Positions 18,618 to 25,727 of a stretch of DNA of 29,292 nucleotides are shown piece after piece (the stretch's first letter is position 1; each line of letters begins with the position of its first letter). Both the position numbers and the translations under genes were made by a program. A model generated the notes under the pieces. The model was not told where the DNA came from, searched no databases, and worked only from the letters and a program-made list of their open reading frames with translations. Source of the stretch: a virus; the IMG/VR virus record IMGVR_UViG_3300046011_008708, positions 1 to 29,292 of that record, one strand, 5' to 3'.

Positions 18618-18954
18618 TGAGTAGTTCCCATTCCCATTGTTCGAGCGTTACGGTTGCCGACGGCGGTAAGGACTTCGCGGTATCGTGTATTCGTTGGAGA
18701 CGATTGAGGATGAAATTGAAGTGCGGAACGTCGTTTCGAATATCTCTCGCTTCCTTCGGAAGGATGTAGTCGAAACCGCGAGAAGCCAAATCGTCGGCTT
18801 CTTCAGGCGTGTACTTCGGCTTTAGAAGCATATTCAACTTTCGTTGAAGACGAGAGGATGCAGCCTTAACGGCTTCTTCCTTTTTGTCAGTCAGCCAACT
18901 GATCCTCTTGAAGAGCGCCTGTTCTAGAACGAATCCTTGGACGTGAATCTTCAT
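18610..18954 (-). CDS. hypothetical helical protein, 114 residues
   Basis: ATG at 18954 in ATGA overlap with the previous stop. Mostly helical and basic: LEQALFKRISWLTDKKEEAV, AASSRLQRKLNMLLKPKYTP, ILNRLQRIHDTAKSLPP. Unrecognised. Confidence 0.7.
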   Translation of the reverse strand: MKIHVQGFVLEQALFKRISWLTDKKEEAVKAASSRLQRKLNMLLKPKYTPEEADDLASRGFDYILPKEARDIRNDVPHFNFILNRLQRIHDTAKSLPPSATVTLEQWEWELLND

Positions 18955-19238
18955 GGCTTCTGCGCCCTGTAATTCGCGATTTCCAACACCATGTCTCGAA
19001 CTCTTTGGGGATTGAAATACGCGATGAAAGCCTGATCGGCCGCCTTAGTGTCATAGTCGTCGTCAGCCAAGATTTCCTTGGCATAATCGAAACCACGCGG
19101 GTTGTGGATGATGTCCTCGGGTGCCTGAACGAAACTGAGATCCGTTCCCCAAGGCGTGTTCGCGGTCCTTACGATCCACTCACCCTTGGTAGCAGAATCG
19201 CAGAGTTCAATGGCTCTATTGAAGTCGAGTGGTGACAT
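18951..19238 (-). CDS. hypothetical acidic protein, 95 residues
   Basis: ATG at 19238, 23 bases inside the end of the exonuclease gene; the ribosome-binding site is weak and the start less certain. SPLDFNRAIELCDSATKGEW, then DLSFVQAPEDIIHNP and QAFIAYFNPQRVRDMVLEIA. The pattern of short EL/IA helices with a WIV strand occurs in phage proteins of unknown function. Confidence 0.65.
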   Translation of the reverse strand: MSPLDFNRAIELCDSATKGEWIVRTANTPWGTDLSFVQAPEDIIHNPRGFDYAKEILADDDYDTKAADQAFIAYFNPQRVRDMVLEIANYRAQKP

Positions 19239-19686
19239 TCTTCGGAAGGTCCTTCTTGCCGATGATGCGGTAGCGGAGCGCCATCGCGTCCCACCAGCAG
19301 TTATGTTGAATGGCACCCTCGATATCATTTGGCCAAGAATCAACACGAACGATCTCAGTCGACAGGTGTCGAATGTTTACCATCGTGCCCGGACCAGTGA
19401 TAAGACATTCCATCAGATGACGAATGTCGTCAGGCCAATCGGCGATAATATGCGGCATCTGATCGAACGAAAGGAATTCCGCAATTTCCCAACCAAAAGA
19501 CTCTCTGGCGACCTTCTTCGCGAACGGATCTTTGCCGACAAACGGCATCACTTCCTCTGCGACCCACTCATTCGGTCTAGGGCAATCGCAGAACATAGAG
19601 AGTGAAACGCCATCCTCACGAACAAGCGCCAATGAGATCAATTGGCCAAAGAGGCCATTAAATTCTACGTCAATGAAATATCTCAT
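19216..19686 (-). CDS. 3'-5' exoribonuclease, DEDD family (Rv2179c-like)
   Basis: 156 residues from ATG 19686, ATGA overlap with the gene before it. MRYFIDVEFNGLFGQLISLA gives the first DEDD element (Asp6, Glu8); AEEVMPFVG and FSFDQMPHIIADWPDD supply the middle Asp; HNCWWDAMALRYR near residue 129-141 gives the final His and Asp. This spacing fits Rv2179c-type RNases of the RNase T/DnaQ fold that trim RNA 3' overhangs. Its role in the phage is unknown; RNA turnover or repair fits the neighbourhood. Confidence 0.8.
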   Translation of the reverse strand: MRYFIDVEFNGLFGQLISLALVREDGVSLSMFCDCPRPNEWVAEEVMPFVGKDPFAKKVARESFGWEIAEFLSFDQMPHIIADWPDDIRHLMECLITGPGTMVNIRHLSTEIVRVDSWPNDIEGAIQHNCWWDAMALRYRIIGKKDLPKNVTTRLQ

Positions 19687-20024
19687 TCTTGCTCCAGCGT
19701 CTTAAGACGTCCGTTGTCGTAAAGAGCACGGAAGACCGCGTAGGCGATTCCTCGTGGATTTCGCCCAGTCTCTTGTCCCCATTCGACCGCCTTGATCGCC
19801 GCTTCGACGACAGAAATCGGAAGACTGAACGACAGATCGGTGTATTGAGTGAGGTCCTTGCCAAGGCGTCTCAGATAGTCGGTGCCACCATCTACTGCGA
19901 CATTACCGCACTTGCAGTACTTGAAGTCATGACGATGCGCCGAAAAGGGCGTATCATCACAAAGATGACATCGGACCTGATTGGTGATGATCTGCGGATA
20001 GTCGGTGTTCTCTAGAGGATCCAT
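19683..20024 (-). CDS. phage conserved protein with Cys/His zinc motif (DUF7695-like)
   Basis: 113 residues from ATG 20024 (a TTG at 20039 is also possible). N-terminal VRCHLCDDTPFSAHRHDFKY, KCGNVAVDGGTDYLRRLG has CxxC, a His pair, and C-x-C-G, followed by V-D-G-G-x-D-Y-x-R-R, a recurring small phage/bacterial signature without known function. The helical C-terminal half looks separate. Confidence 0.72.
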   Translation of the reverse strand: MDPLENTDYPQIITNQVRCHLCDDTPFSAHRHDFKYCKCGNVAVDGGTDYLRRLGKDLTQYTDLSFSLPISVVEAAIKAVEWGQETGRNPRGIAYAVFRALYDNGRLKTLEQE

Positions 20025-20176
20025 TGAACGTTGTTCCAAACGAGATTTCCGAGAGTGAAGAGGAAAATCATTGCGAAAACAAACAGAAGAATTTCTCCTG
20101 CGTAATTCTCAACGAGATCGTCGATCACCCAACGCCAAAATTCCACGTTTGCATTGATAAGCTCATCATTCGGCAT
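20012..20176 (-). CDS. small membrane protein, 54 residues
   Basis: ATG at 20176 after AGGAGAATCAA. A polar N-terminus with Trp (ANVEFWRWVIDDLVENYAGE) precedes a hydrophobic helix from about residue 30 to 48 (ILLFVFAMIFLFTLG) and a short NLVWNNVQWIL tail. One transmembrane segment; no signal cleavage motif. It overlaps the next gene by 13 bases. Function unknown. Confidence 0.72.
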   Translation of the reverse strand: MPNDELINANVEFWRWVIDDLVENYAGEILLFVFAMIFLFTLGNLVWNNVQWIL

Positions 20177-20201
20177 TTGATTCTCCTATTGCGTTGGGTG
20201 A

Positions 20202-20229
20202 ATCTTATCACGCTTTATGACAGCAAGAG
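20202..20229 (-). promoter_or_regulatory. weak copy of the early-type promoter, P16
   Basis: An extended -10 TGATAAGAT (core 20202-20207) sits upstream of the 20012-20176 gene; the -35 position is not conserved (20224-20229, CTCTTG) and the CGACCGG core is absent. Start of the 18372-20176 block. Confidence 0.5.
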
Positions 20230-20237
20230 AAATAATT

Positions 20238-20639
20238 TCAGTCTCCGTGCGTTCTAGGCCATCCGCTGACATGACCAAGTTCGTGACACAGGACGCCAGT
20301 GAAATTGGTGTCAGTAAGATCCGCGTCTAGACATGGATGAGGGACATAAATGATTCCGTCGGCAACGCATCCCTGGATCACATATCCGCACACAGGCGGC
20401 CCACAGATTTCTTGAATTCTTTTAACAGACCTAAATGCTACAGTTGCGTCCTCGTATCGCTGAAAGCGCGCCGGTGGTCGTCCATCCCCATTGGCATAGG
20501 AACTATTAGCTGACGAGCCGGCAGGTGGTTCCTCTAATGGCACGCAAACCGGTTTGGGATCTTGCTTAGTTGGTTGTTTTGTGGGAGTTGGACCGCACGC
20601 GACTAGTGTCAGAGCGACGGCTACCAGCAAGAGTCTCAT
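20238..20639 (-). CDS. lipoprotein with HExxH metallopeptidase motif
   Basis: 133 residues from ATG 20639, overlapping the nuclease stop as TAATG. Residues 1-15 form a lipoprotein signal: hydrophobic core then lipobox VACG with Cys15 to be lipidated. A Pro/Lys-rich linker (PTPTKQPTKQDPKPVC) follows, then a Cys-rich domain (ICGPPVCGYVIQGC) and, at the C-terminus, GVLCHELGHVSGWPRTHGD with a HExxH motif; a His lies two residues further on than the third metzincin ligand would be. The product is likely anchored in the cell envelope. Targets are unknown; envelope modification or superinfection control are only possibilities. Confidence 0.8.
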   Translation of the reverse strand: MRLLLVAVALTLVACGPTPTKQPTKQDPKPVCVPLEEPPAGSSANSSYANGDGRPPARFQRYEDATVAFRSVKRIQEICGPPVCGYVIQGCVADGIIYVPHPCLDADLTDTNFTGVLCHELGHVSGWPRTHGD

Positions 20640-21334
20640 TAACCACCATGTTTTGCAAAAATGTCCACAACATCCTGACGCATCTCGTCAGTGAATTTCT
20701 CTTCGAAGACTCGACCTTCTTCGGCTACCGAACCGATAGCGACCACGATGTTCTTGATCGCGCCCGGCTTATTGAGCCTCTCTTCGATCATGATACCGTA
20801 AGCGCCACCTTGAACGAAATAGTTGTCAATCCATTCGCGCTTCTTGAGACGTGTGGAGGTCTTGAAGTCCAAGACTGTCGGTTCATTCCTCCATCCAATG
20901 AAAGCGTCTGTCCGACCAGCGGCTTTCAGAACGTGGGAGTAAAGGGGTGCTTCTGTCGCATAGACAGCGGTGACGTTCTTATCGATCTCTTTTTGGATCG
21001 ATTGAAAGCACATCACATTGAAGGGGACATGGCCCTGCGCGAAGTTCTCGAAGTTCAGAAGGTAGTTTTCGGCAAGAGTGTGAACCGCGGTGCCACGTTG
21101 CGCAGCCACCCGACCGATTCTATCGGCCTCTTCTCGCCCAACTCGAGCACGCCACTCGTCGAGACTATCTTCGCCATAGTAGCGACCTAGAACGGTCGTG
21201 ACAGATGGGTACTTGTGACCATCTGGTGTCTCGTAGAACCGACCATTATCCGTAGTGTCGCAAGGTAGGTCCTGGAATTTGATGGGCAGTTGGCGGAAGA
21301 TCTTTCCGCGTGGAATTGCGATGCCGCTGATCAA
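20639..21334 (-). CDS. PD-(D/E)XK nuclease (Cas4/MGME1-like)
   Basis: 231 residues from a TTG at 21334 (GGAA five bases upstream; no ATG). GHKYPSVTTVLGRYYGEDS, then RGTAVHTLAENYL with His85, then GRTDAFIGWRNEPTVLDFKT with Asp143, Asp156 and Lys158 (the D...DxK signature), and YFVQGGAYG. This is the Cas4/RecB-type single-strand exonuclease family that includes mitochondrial MGME1. Likely role in DNA end processing or recombination. RecB-like nucleases are common in large phages; precise polarity not known. Confidence 0.85.
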   Translation of the reverse strand: MISGIAIPRGKIFRQLPIKFQDLPCDTTDNGRFYETPDGHKYPSVTTVLGRYYGEDSLDEWRARVGREEADRIGRVAAQRGTAVHTLAENYLLNFENFAQGHVPFNVMCFQSIQKEIDKNVTAVYATEAPLYSHVLKAAGRTDAFIGWRNEPTVLDFKTSTRLKKREWIDNYFVQGGAYGIMIEERLNKPGAIKNIVVAIGSVAEEGRVFEEKFTDEMRQDVVDIFAKHGG

Positions 21335-21361
21335 TAGTGTTCCAATCGTATGAAAATATGT

Positions 21362-21607
21362 CTACCATGTGTTAACGTTAGAACCTGGATTGCCCTTCTT
21401 CATCTGGCGAAGCATGCCTCTGAAGGCCTCAGGTGGTTTCATGTTGTAGCCAGAAATCAGACCAGGCGCTGATCCGAACACTTTAGATTCCGGCAGTTGA
21501 TATACACCAGCTTCTAACAGCTCGACAAGTTCATCTTCCGACAAAAGCTTTCGAATCTTATTACCAGTCGACTTCTCGATCAGGTCATTCCAGACGTACT
21601 TAGCCAT
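21362..21607 (-). CDS. hypothetical protein, 81 residues
   Basis: ATG at 21607 after GAGGAACTTG; longer start excluded by its overlap with the gene before. Begins MAKYVWNDLIEKSTGNKIRK with a helical, charged body (LLSEDELVELLEAGVYQLPE) and a Gly/Met-rich C-terminus. Unrecognised. Confidence 0.68.
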   Translation of the reverse strand: MAKYVWNDLIEKSTGNKIRKLLSEDELVELLEAGVYQLPESKVFGSAPGLISGYNMKPPEAFRGMLRQMKKGNPGSNVNTW

Positions 21608-21782
21608 CAAGTTCCTCATCGCCCTCGAGTTCGAGGAGCTCATCGACATTTTTGGTGTGAAGTGCGTGAGTCAGACGCTTCGAATGCCTGTGACTCTCCT
21701 GCCGATTCTCTTTGCGATAATCGACAATATAATCCTCGTAGAACGAGAAGTCTCTTTTAATTTTTCGTCTTGTCTTCGACAT
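21600..21782 (-). CDS. hypothetical basic protein, 60 residues
   Basis: ATG at 21782, or a GTG at 21797 whose first 12 bases GTGAGTAGCGAC also begin the 26890-26985 gene. Basic N-terminus (SKTRRKIKRDFSFYEDYIVD), HSKR/HALH segment and an acidic tail (DELLELEGDEELDG). No clear ribosome-binding site for either start. Unrecognised. Confidence 0.6.
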   Translation of the reverse strand: MSKTRRKIKRDFSFYEDYIVDYRKENRQESHRHSKRLTHALHTKNVDELLELEGDEELDG

Positions 21783-21815
21783 GATGTCGCTACTCACATG
21801 GATTAACCCATGCTT

Positions 21816-21823
21816 TATTTATG
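21816..21823 (-). promoter_or_regulatory. possible late promoter, one mismatch
   Basis: CATAAATA on the minus strand differs in its first base from the T4 late -10 TATAAATA. It lies 34 bases before the ATG at 21782 and overlaps the stop of the gene before it. Weak without other evidence. Confidence 0.35.
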
Positions 21824-22007
21824 ACTCGATCCGAATCTCCAGCTGGTCGCCCTTACCGAGAACCAACCAGTTAGTCGATGAAATCCAAATGCCGCCGTCA
21901 CACGATGCCTCGACAAGCTTCAATTTGATGCGCTCAAAATTTTGCGAGGAGACAATAGTCTGGATTTCTTCGCCGTCTCTATGTACGACAATCGAGTGGT
22001 TTATCAT
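21819..22007 (-). CDS. hypothetical beta-rich protein, 62 residues
   Basis: ATG at 22007, TGATG overlap with the previous gene. Beta-type strands (NHSIVVHRDGEEIQTIVSS, GIWISSTNWLVLGKGDQLEI). A small barrel is likely. Unrecognised. Confidence 0.68.
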   Translation of the reverse strand: MINHSIVVHRDGEEIQTIVSSQNFERIKLKLVEASCDGGIWISSTNWLVLGKGDQLEIRIES

Positions 22008-22426
22008 CAGTCTAGCAAACCAGGAAAGGCGAACTTGACGACATCAGGCGTGATGCTCTTGGCCCACACCGGCATCTTCTTGTCCTTAATCGCGATCAAG
22101 AGCTCAGCATCCTTCGGGTGTACGCATTCGAGCATTTGGCAGAACATCAGATCGCGCTTCTTCGGCGACAGATTCGGGCTTAGGTCGGGAATGAAGTACT
22201 TGAACATTCGTGCGTGGACGTATAGTGATTCCTCTTGACCTTGCAAGATAGTCGGTTGATACGGTGGCGAACCTTCAGGTAGCTCCCACTTCATATCAGG
22301 ATGAAAGGCCGTGTGCAGAACCATATGCAACAGTTGTCCACTGTTCTTTTGAAGGACTTCAGCCTTCAGGATGCGGTTCGGCTGCTTTTCTGCTTCTTGC
22401 AGAATCTCGAAAATGCCGGGCTTCAT
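22007..22426 (-). CDS. conserved T4-like phage hypothetical protein, 139 residues
   Basis: ATG at 22426 nine bases after RNase H. Helical start (GIFEILQEAEKQPNRILKAE), then LHMVLHTAFHPDMKWELPEG and PPYQPTILQGQEESLYVHAR, and a long helical C-terminus with MLECVHPKDAELLIAIKDKK. I recall this pattern (WELPEG-PPY, then HPKDAEL) from T4-like cyanophages and their relatives as a conserved protein of unknown function next to replication genes. Confidence 0.75.
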   Translation of the reverse strand: MKPGIFEILQEAEKQPNRILKAEVLQKNSGQLLHMVLHTAFHPDMKWELPEGSPPYQPTILQGQEESLYVHARMFKYFIPDLSPNLSPKKRDLMFCQMLECVHPKDAELLIAIKDKKMPVWAKSITPDVVKFAFPGLLD

Positions 22427-22434
22427 AGCGACTC

Positions 22435-23340
22435 CTAAAATTCGTTGAGCGACTCGAGGAGGTTCTTCAGACCCCTCGATGCGAAATAGTTGAAAAGTTT
22501 TGAACGACCCTTGCCCTCTTGGGCAGCGTATTCAGCAAGGATTACATCCTTGATCGACTGGGGCGTCTTTCGAAGATCGATGAGAGTCTCATTGCGACGA
22601 TACCGAGCCAATTGCTCCTCGTTCTCGCAGAACTTCTCAGGAGGCAGCTTGACCCACTCGTCGAGTTTCTTCTCGTAGATAGGACGAGCGCGGACCGGCT
22701 TTAGGCCAGCCTCTTTGCGTTGTGCGTTGATTTCGTCGCGAGTTACGAGGAAATCATCGGCTTCATAGAATGACGGGACACCGTCGCCGTCATCGCCACG
22801 GATGATGAGCTCGACGAGCTCTTCCTCAGGAGGACGAGTCGACTTGACGTACTTTTTGAGAACAGGACTGAACTGCTTTACGTTGGCGTAGATGTGAAGT
22901 TGCTTGTAATCCTTGTCGCCTGACAGGATAAGGATCGGGTCACCTCCAAGCAATCGCCCGTGTTCGTGAACCAAGACGCCAATGATGTCATCAGCCTCTG
23001 CGCCGTCGACCTGGATGATCCTGTACGGGAAGTAGTCCTTCAGTTCCTGCTTAATCGTGTCGAGCGCCTCGAAGATCGGACCCCAGTCGATCTTGCCCTC
23101 GTCGCGATCCTTCTTGCGACTCGCCTTGTAGTAACGGAAAAGCTCTCGACGCCAGTTGGTGCGACCGTCGCATGCGATGACCAGCTCGCCAAACTCGCCG
23201 CGGAACTTCTTCATGTTCGAACGCAGGCTGTTGAGGATGATGTGACGCAAAATCTTTACGTCGACAGTGTCTTTTTCGAGATCGATCTTCTGAACGAAGA
23301 GCGATGCGAACATGAGCTGGCTAAGGTCGGCAAGTATCAA
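22435..23340 (-). CDS. rnh: RNase H, T4 Rnh (FEN-family 5' nuclease)
   Basis: 301 residues (T4 RNase H 305) from a TTG at 23340 with AAGGA upstream. It removes RNA primers and 5' flaps from the lagging strand and can work with gp32. FEN-family metal ligands appear in order: Asp5 (ILADLSQ), Asp58 (VIACDGRTNWRR), Glu115, Asp117, Asp118 (DGAEADDIIG), and Asp142, Asp144 (LSGDKDY). A helical arch region (WRRELFRYYKASRKK) follows Asp58. Driven by promoter P17; followed by two small conserved genes. Confidence 0.93.
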   Translation of the reverse strand: MILADLSQLMFASLFVQKIDLEKDTVDVKILRHIILNSLRSNMKKFRGEFGELVIACDGRTNWRRELFRYYKASRKKDRDEGKIDWGPIFEALDTIKQELKDYFPYRIIQVDGAEADDIIGVLVHEHGRLLGGDPILILSGDKDYKQLHIYANVKQFSPVLKKYVKSTRPPEEELVELIIRGDDGDGVPSFYEADDFLVTRDEINAQRKEAGLKPVRARPIYEKKLDEWVKLPPEKFCENEEQLARYRRNETLIDLRKTPQSIKDVILAEYAAQEGKGRSKLFNYFASRGLKNLLESLNEF

Positions 23341-23366
23341 AACAAATTTCCTTATGTGTCTTATCT

Positions 23367-23394
23367 ATTCTATCACGACCGTCAGCGGTGTAAA
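23367..23394 (-). promoter_or_regulatory. early-type promoter P17
   Basis: TTTACA (23389-23394), 16-base spacer, -10 TAGAAT (23367-23372) in TGATAGAAT. Drives RNase H and the following genes. Confidence 0.83.
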
Positions 23395-23397
23395 CGA

Positions 23398-23790
23398 TCA
23401 TGCGATGATCGGGTCCGGTTCATGGAACTGATCGGTGATCCGTTGAAGGAAGTGCGGACGACCGTAGCGACGATAGAGGAGAGCCTTCGTGGCTTCCTTG
23501 ACCATGTGCAGGTCTCGCTGCATTTCCTCGTTCATCCCATATCCGAGACTGAAGAGACCGATCATGTAATTCTCCGTCAGTTTGACGGCGATTTCTTCGA
23601 TCTCCTTTTCCTCTACGCTATTGGGATCCAGCGGCGGTAGAGGCTCAAGCGGAGCCAAGGACTTTAGACCTTGGAATCCAGTTCGATCTGCCATGCGTTG
23701 TTTCGCGAGTTCGCGGCTGTCGGCAACTTTCTGATCGCGGCGTTCGCGCATGACGTTGAAAGTTTCGTTGTCGATCACTTTTGCGGACAT
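23398..23790 (-). CDS. conserved phage hypothetical protein, 130 residues
   Basis: ATG at 23790 after AAAGGATCATC; the frame is open further upstream through repeat copy B. Acidic/basic N-terminal helices (FNVMRERRDQKVADSRELAK), a Pro-rich connector (APLEPLPPLDPNSVEEKEI), then SLGYGMNEEMQRDLHMVKEA and TKALLYRRYGRPHFLQRITD. The EEMQ-D-x-x-x-V-x-EA-x-K segment is a signature I associate with conserved T4-like phage proteins of unknown function next to RNase H. Confidence 0.76.
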   Translation of the reverse strand: MSAKVIDNETFNVMRERRDQKVADSRELAKQRMADRTGFQGLKSLAPLEPLPPLDPNSVEEKEIEEIAVKLTENYMIGLFSLGYGMNEEMQRDLHMVKEATKALLYRRYGRPHFLQRITDQFHEPDPIIA

Positions 23791-23815
23791 GATGATCCTT
23801 TCATAGCTGGGGTCT

Positions 23816-23869
23816 GGTGCAGGGAATTGCATAACCATACAATCAACCAGGCTCCCTGCACCTGGCGTT
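23816..23869 (-). repeat. copy B of the structured repeat
   Basis: GGTGCAGGGA (23816-23825) pairs perfectly with TCCCTGCACC (23853-23862). On the minus strand the loop forms a second hairpin, ATTGTAT-GGTT-ATGCAAT, that pairs better as minus-strand RNA than plus. AACGCCAGGTGCAGGGA (23869-23853, minus) is the conserved arm shared with copies A and C. It begins within ten bases of the stop of the 23877-25004 gene. Confidence 0.8.
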
Positions 23870-23876
23870 GAATTTC

Positions 23877-25004
23877 TCACTCGGCCTTCAGGAGGATAGT
23901 GTCTTCGGTCAATCTCGGGTTGGCTTCTGCCGCCTTCGTCGTGAGCGTGTCCATGAATTTGCGTAGCCCGACCTTGTTGGTGGCGTTGAACGCGGCGATC
24001 GTCTTCTCAGGGCTTCGAACGCCCTTGACGACTGACGCCGCGGGATCATAGTTCGTCACCTTAGTCCCATCGATCGACAGTGTCTGACCATCGAGTGCGT
24101 GATAGACGCTGAGCTTTCGGCTCTTGTCGTTGTAGGTCCACAGAACCTTTGCGCCTAGGATCCGAGTCGGCGAAACGCTAACGATCTTAAGAGCCGTGTT
24201 CTCTTTCTTGTAGCGAACCTTCTCGACCATCTTCTCAGGAGGCTTGGCTCGAATGACTCTCGGCTTCCGGACCTTCACGGCATTCTGATTGTCAGCGAAT
24301 CGAGTCGCGTCATCGATGATGCCAGAAACCAGAGCGAGATACGAACCCAACTGCTTCTTGGTGTAGCCGTGGTAAGCTTCAGTGAGCTCTTTATCCTTCT
24401 TCAAGAAGGCTTGATCGAGTTCCGCTTTCAGAGGACCGTAATGTTCAGCGATCCGACGGCCATGGATGAAGTTGGCGTCAACAGACCGAAGCCAATCGTA
24501 CGTGTTGAAGTCTAGTGGCTCTTTGGTCTCGTAGAACTCGTCGAGGACGGTTTCCAGATGCGCAATGAGTTCATTGGACTTCGCCTCAATACGAACCATG
24601 GGTGAAACCGATGGCTTCTGAGGCTTCTTCTCTTCCTCTTCGTCTGGTTCATCGGGCGCTAGATCAAGCGCCTCTTTGATCCACTGCTCAAGCCTCTCTT
24701 GGGAATGAGTCGAGACGTTGTAGCCGCGCAAGATCATCCGCGCGATCCAGTACGCAGTGGGAACCACTCGAGTCTTCTTCAGATTCTTGATGCGGTCAAA
24801 GTCTGGATGGTTGACGCTTTTGGCCCATTCGACAAGCCACTTGAGACCCGTATCGAGATCGACGAAGTAGTTGTACCAATTGTAGGCGCGAGTGCGCTCT
24901 GAATCGGTAAGCGGATAGCCGACTATGAAGGAGGGTTCGGAACCCAAGTACTTTTCGTCGACGTTCTTACTGGTCCGAGCCTTTGGCTTTCGTTTTCCGG
25001 CCAT
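23877..25004 (-). CDS. conserved T4-like phage protein of unknown function, 375 residues
   Basis: ATG at 25004. Basic N-terminus (AGKRKPKARTSK), helical middle with many charged residues (LTDSERTRAYNWYNYFVDLD, WLVEWAKSVNHPDFDR), an acidic segment DEPDEEEEKK, then an alpha/beta C-terminus with ILGAKVLWTYNDKSRKLSVY, HALDGQTLSIDGTKVTNYDP and SVVKGVRSPEKTIAAFN. The last part, with W-x-Y-N-x-K-x-R-K-L-x-V-Y, recurs in T4-like cyanophages and relatives as a conserved protein next to RNase H; no enzyme motif is evident. It may be part of the replication or recombination apparatus, but this is unproven. Confidence 0.82.
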   Translation of the reverse strand: MAGKRKPKARTSKNVDEKYLGSEPSFIVGYPLTDSERTRAYNWYNYFVDLDTGLKWLVEWAKSVNHPDFDRIKNLKKTRVVPTAYWIARMILRGYNVSTHSQERLEQWIKEALDLAPDEPDEEEEKKPQKPSVSPMVRIEAKSNELIAHLETVLDEFYETKEPLDFNTYDWLRSVDANFIHGRRIAEHYGPLKAELDQAFLKKDKELTEAYHGYTKKQLGSYLALVSGIIDDATRFADNQNAVKVRKPRVIRAKPPEKMVEKVRYKKENTALKIVSVSPTRILGAKVLWTYNDKSRKLSVYHALDGQTLSIDGTKVTNYDPAASVVKGVRSPEKTIAAFNATNKVGLRKFMDTLTTKAAEANPRLTEDTILLKAE

Positions 25005-25049
25005 GATGCTCCTTTGTTTCCGCTCTTAGATGAACAGTACTCTGTCTAG

Positions 25050-25268
25050 TTATGCCGAACGACACGTCGAACCAGTGTTGATCCAACGACGACCGGCTTG
25101 AAGCGCATCCTGGTGATCCGTGAACATCAGATCACCAAACGAGGTAACGATACCTTCAAGGTCACAAGAAGTAAAGGTGACCTTGAAGGTATCGACGCAC
25201 TTACCAGAATCGCCATACATCGTAGTCGGCCCGTCGATGTGGAAAAAGCGGCTGTCGGTCTCAGACAT
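25050..25268 (-). CDS. hypothetical protein, 72 residues, with perfect internal hairpin
   Basis: ATG at 25268 in an overlap with the preceding gene's TGA. Product SETDSRFFHIDGPTTMYG, KCVDTFKVTFTSCDLEGIV, then HQDALQAGRRWINTGSTCRS. The segment DTFKVTFTSCDLEG is encoded across a perfect 17-base inverted repeat (25149-25193). A small barrel or strand-rich domain is likely. Function unknown. Confidence 0.68.
   Translation of the reverse strand: MSETDSRFFHIDGPTTMYGDSGKCVDTFKVTFTSCDLEGIVTSFGDLMFTDHQDALQAGRRWINTGSTCRSA
25149..25193 (-). repeat. perfect 17-bp inverted repeat inside a coding region
   Basis: GATACCTTCAAGGTCAC (25149-25165) and its exact complement GTGACCTTGAAGGTATC (25177-25193) flank an 11-base A/G-rich loop. 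A perfect arm pair of this length is far above chance for this window. It lies wholly within the 25050-25268 frame. Confidence 0.85.
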
Positions 25269-25662
25269 AATCACCGTCCTCGTAGAATCGGGCGCGATCA
25301 TGGTCGTCGCCCTCGTAGTCGAATCGGACGTCGTAGTAGTCGGGATCGTCGAAGAAGTAGTCGGTATTCATTTCCGACGTGTTCGTCTGCGCCCAGGCCA
25401 GATATTCGGCCGCCTCCGCCTCTTCAGTGAAGAGGAAGTGGTGGTTATGGTGGGCAGTGATATTGAAGTCACCCATGAAGAAGTGCGCATACGGCTGAGC
25501 CGGCGTCTGAACTTCTTCACCGATGCCTTCGTGAACAACGAAGTAGGCGCCGGTCAGATCGATCGGACTGATGTGAGACGACGAACCGAGGCCATGGACC
25601 TGATAGACCGTCTGTCCAGCATCGATAGCTGCTTTGACTTCTTCACGTGTGGTGAGCTTCAT
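25261..25662 (-). CDS. hypothetical acidic protein, 133 residues
   Basis: ATG at 25662 after AGGAGAGGCAA. Helical start (KLTTREEVKAAIDAGQTVYQ), His-rich middle (HFFMGDFNITAHHNHHFLFT), and a very acidic Tyr/Asp-rich tail (DYFFDDPDYYDVRFDYEGDD). The latter resembles low-complexity acidic tails of phage inhibitor proteins, but nothing specific supports such a role. First gene from promoter P18. Confidence 0.7.
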   Translation of the reverse strand: MKLTTREEVKAAIDAGQTVYQVHGLGSSSHISPIDLTGAYFVVHEGIGEEVQTPAQPYAHFFMGDFNITAHHNHHFLFTEEAEAAEYLAWAQTNTSEMNTDYFFDDPDYYDVRFDYEGDDHDRARFYEDGDYV

Positions 25663-25689
25663 TTGCCTCTCCTATTTCCATTCTCGGTC

Positions 25690-25718
25690 ATCGTATACCA
25701 AAAGCCGATGACTGTAAA
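25690..25718 (-). promoter_or_regulatory. divergent early-type promoter P18
   Basis: TTTACA (25713-25718) with TACGAT (25690-25695) 17 bases away; the overlapping TATACG with an extended TGG upstream is an alternative -10. The CGACCGG core is absent. Drives 25050-25662. Confidence 0.6.
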
Positions 25719-25727
25719 CAGAAAATT

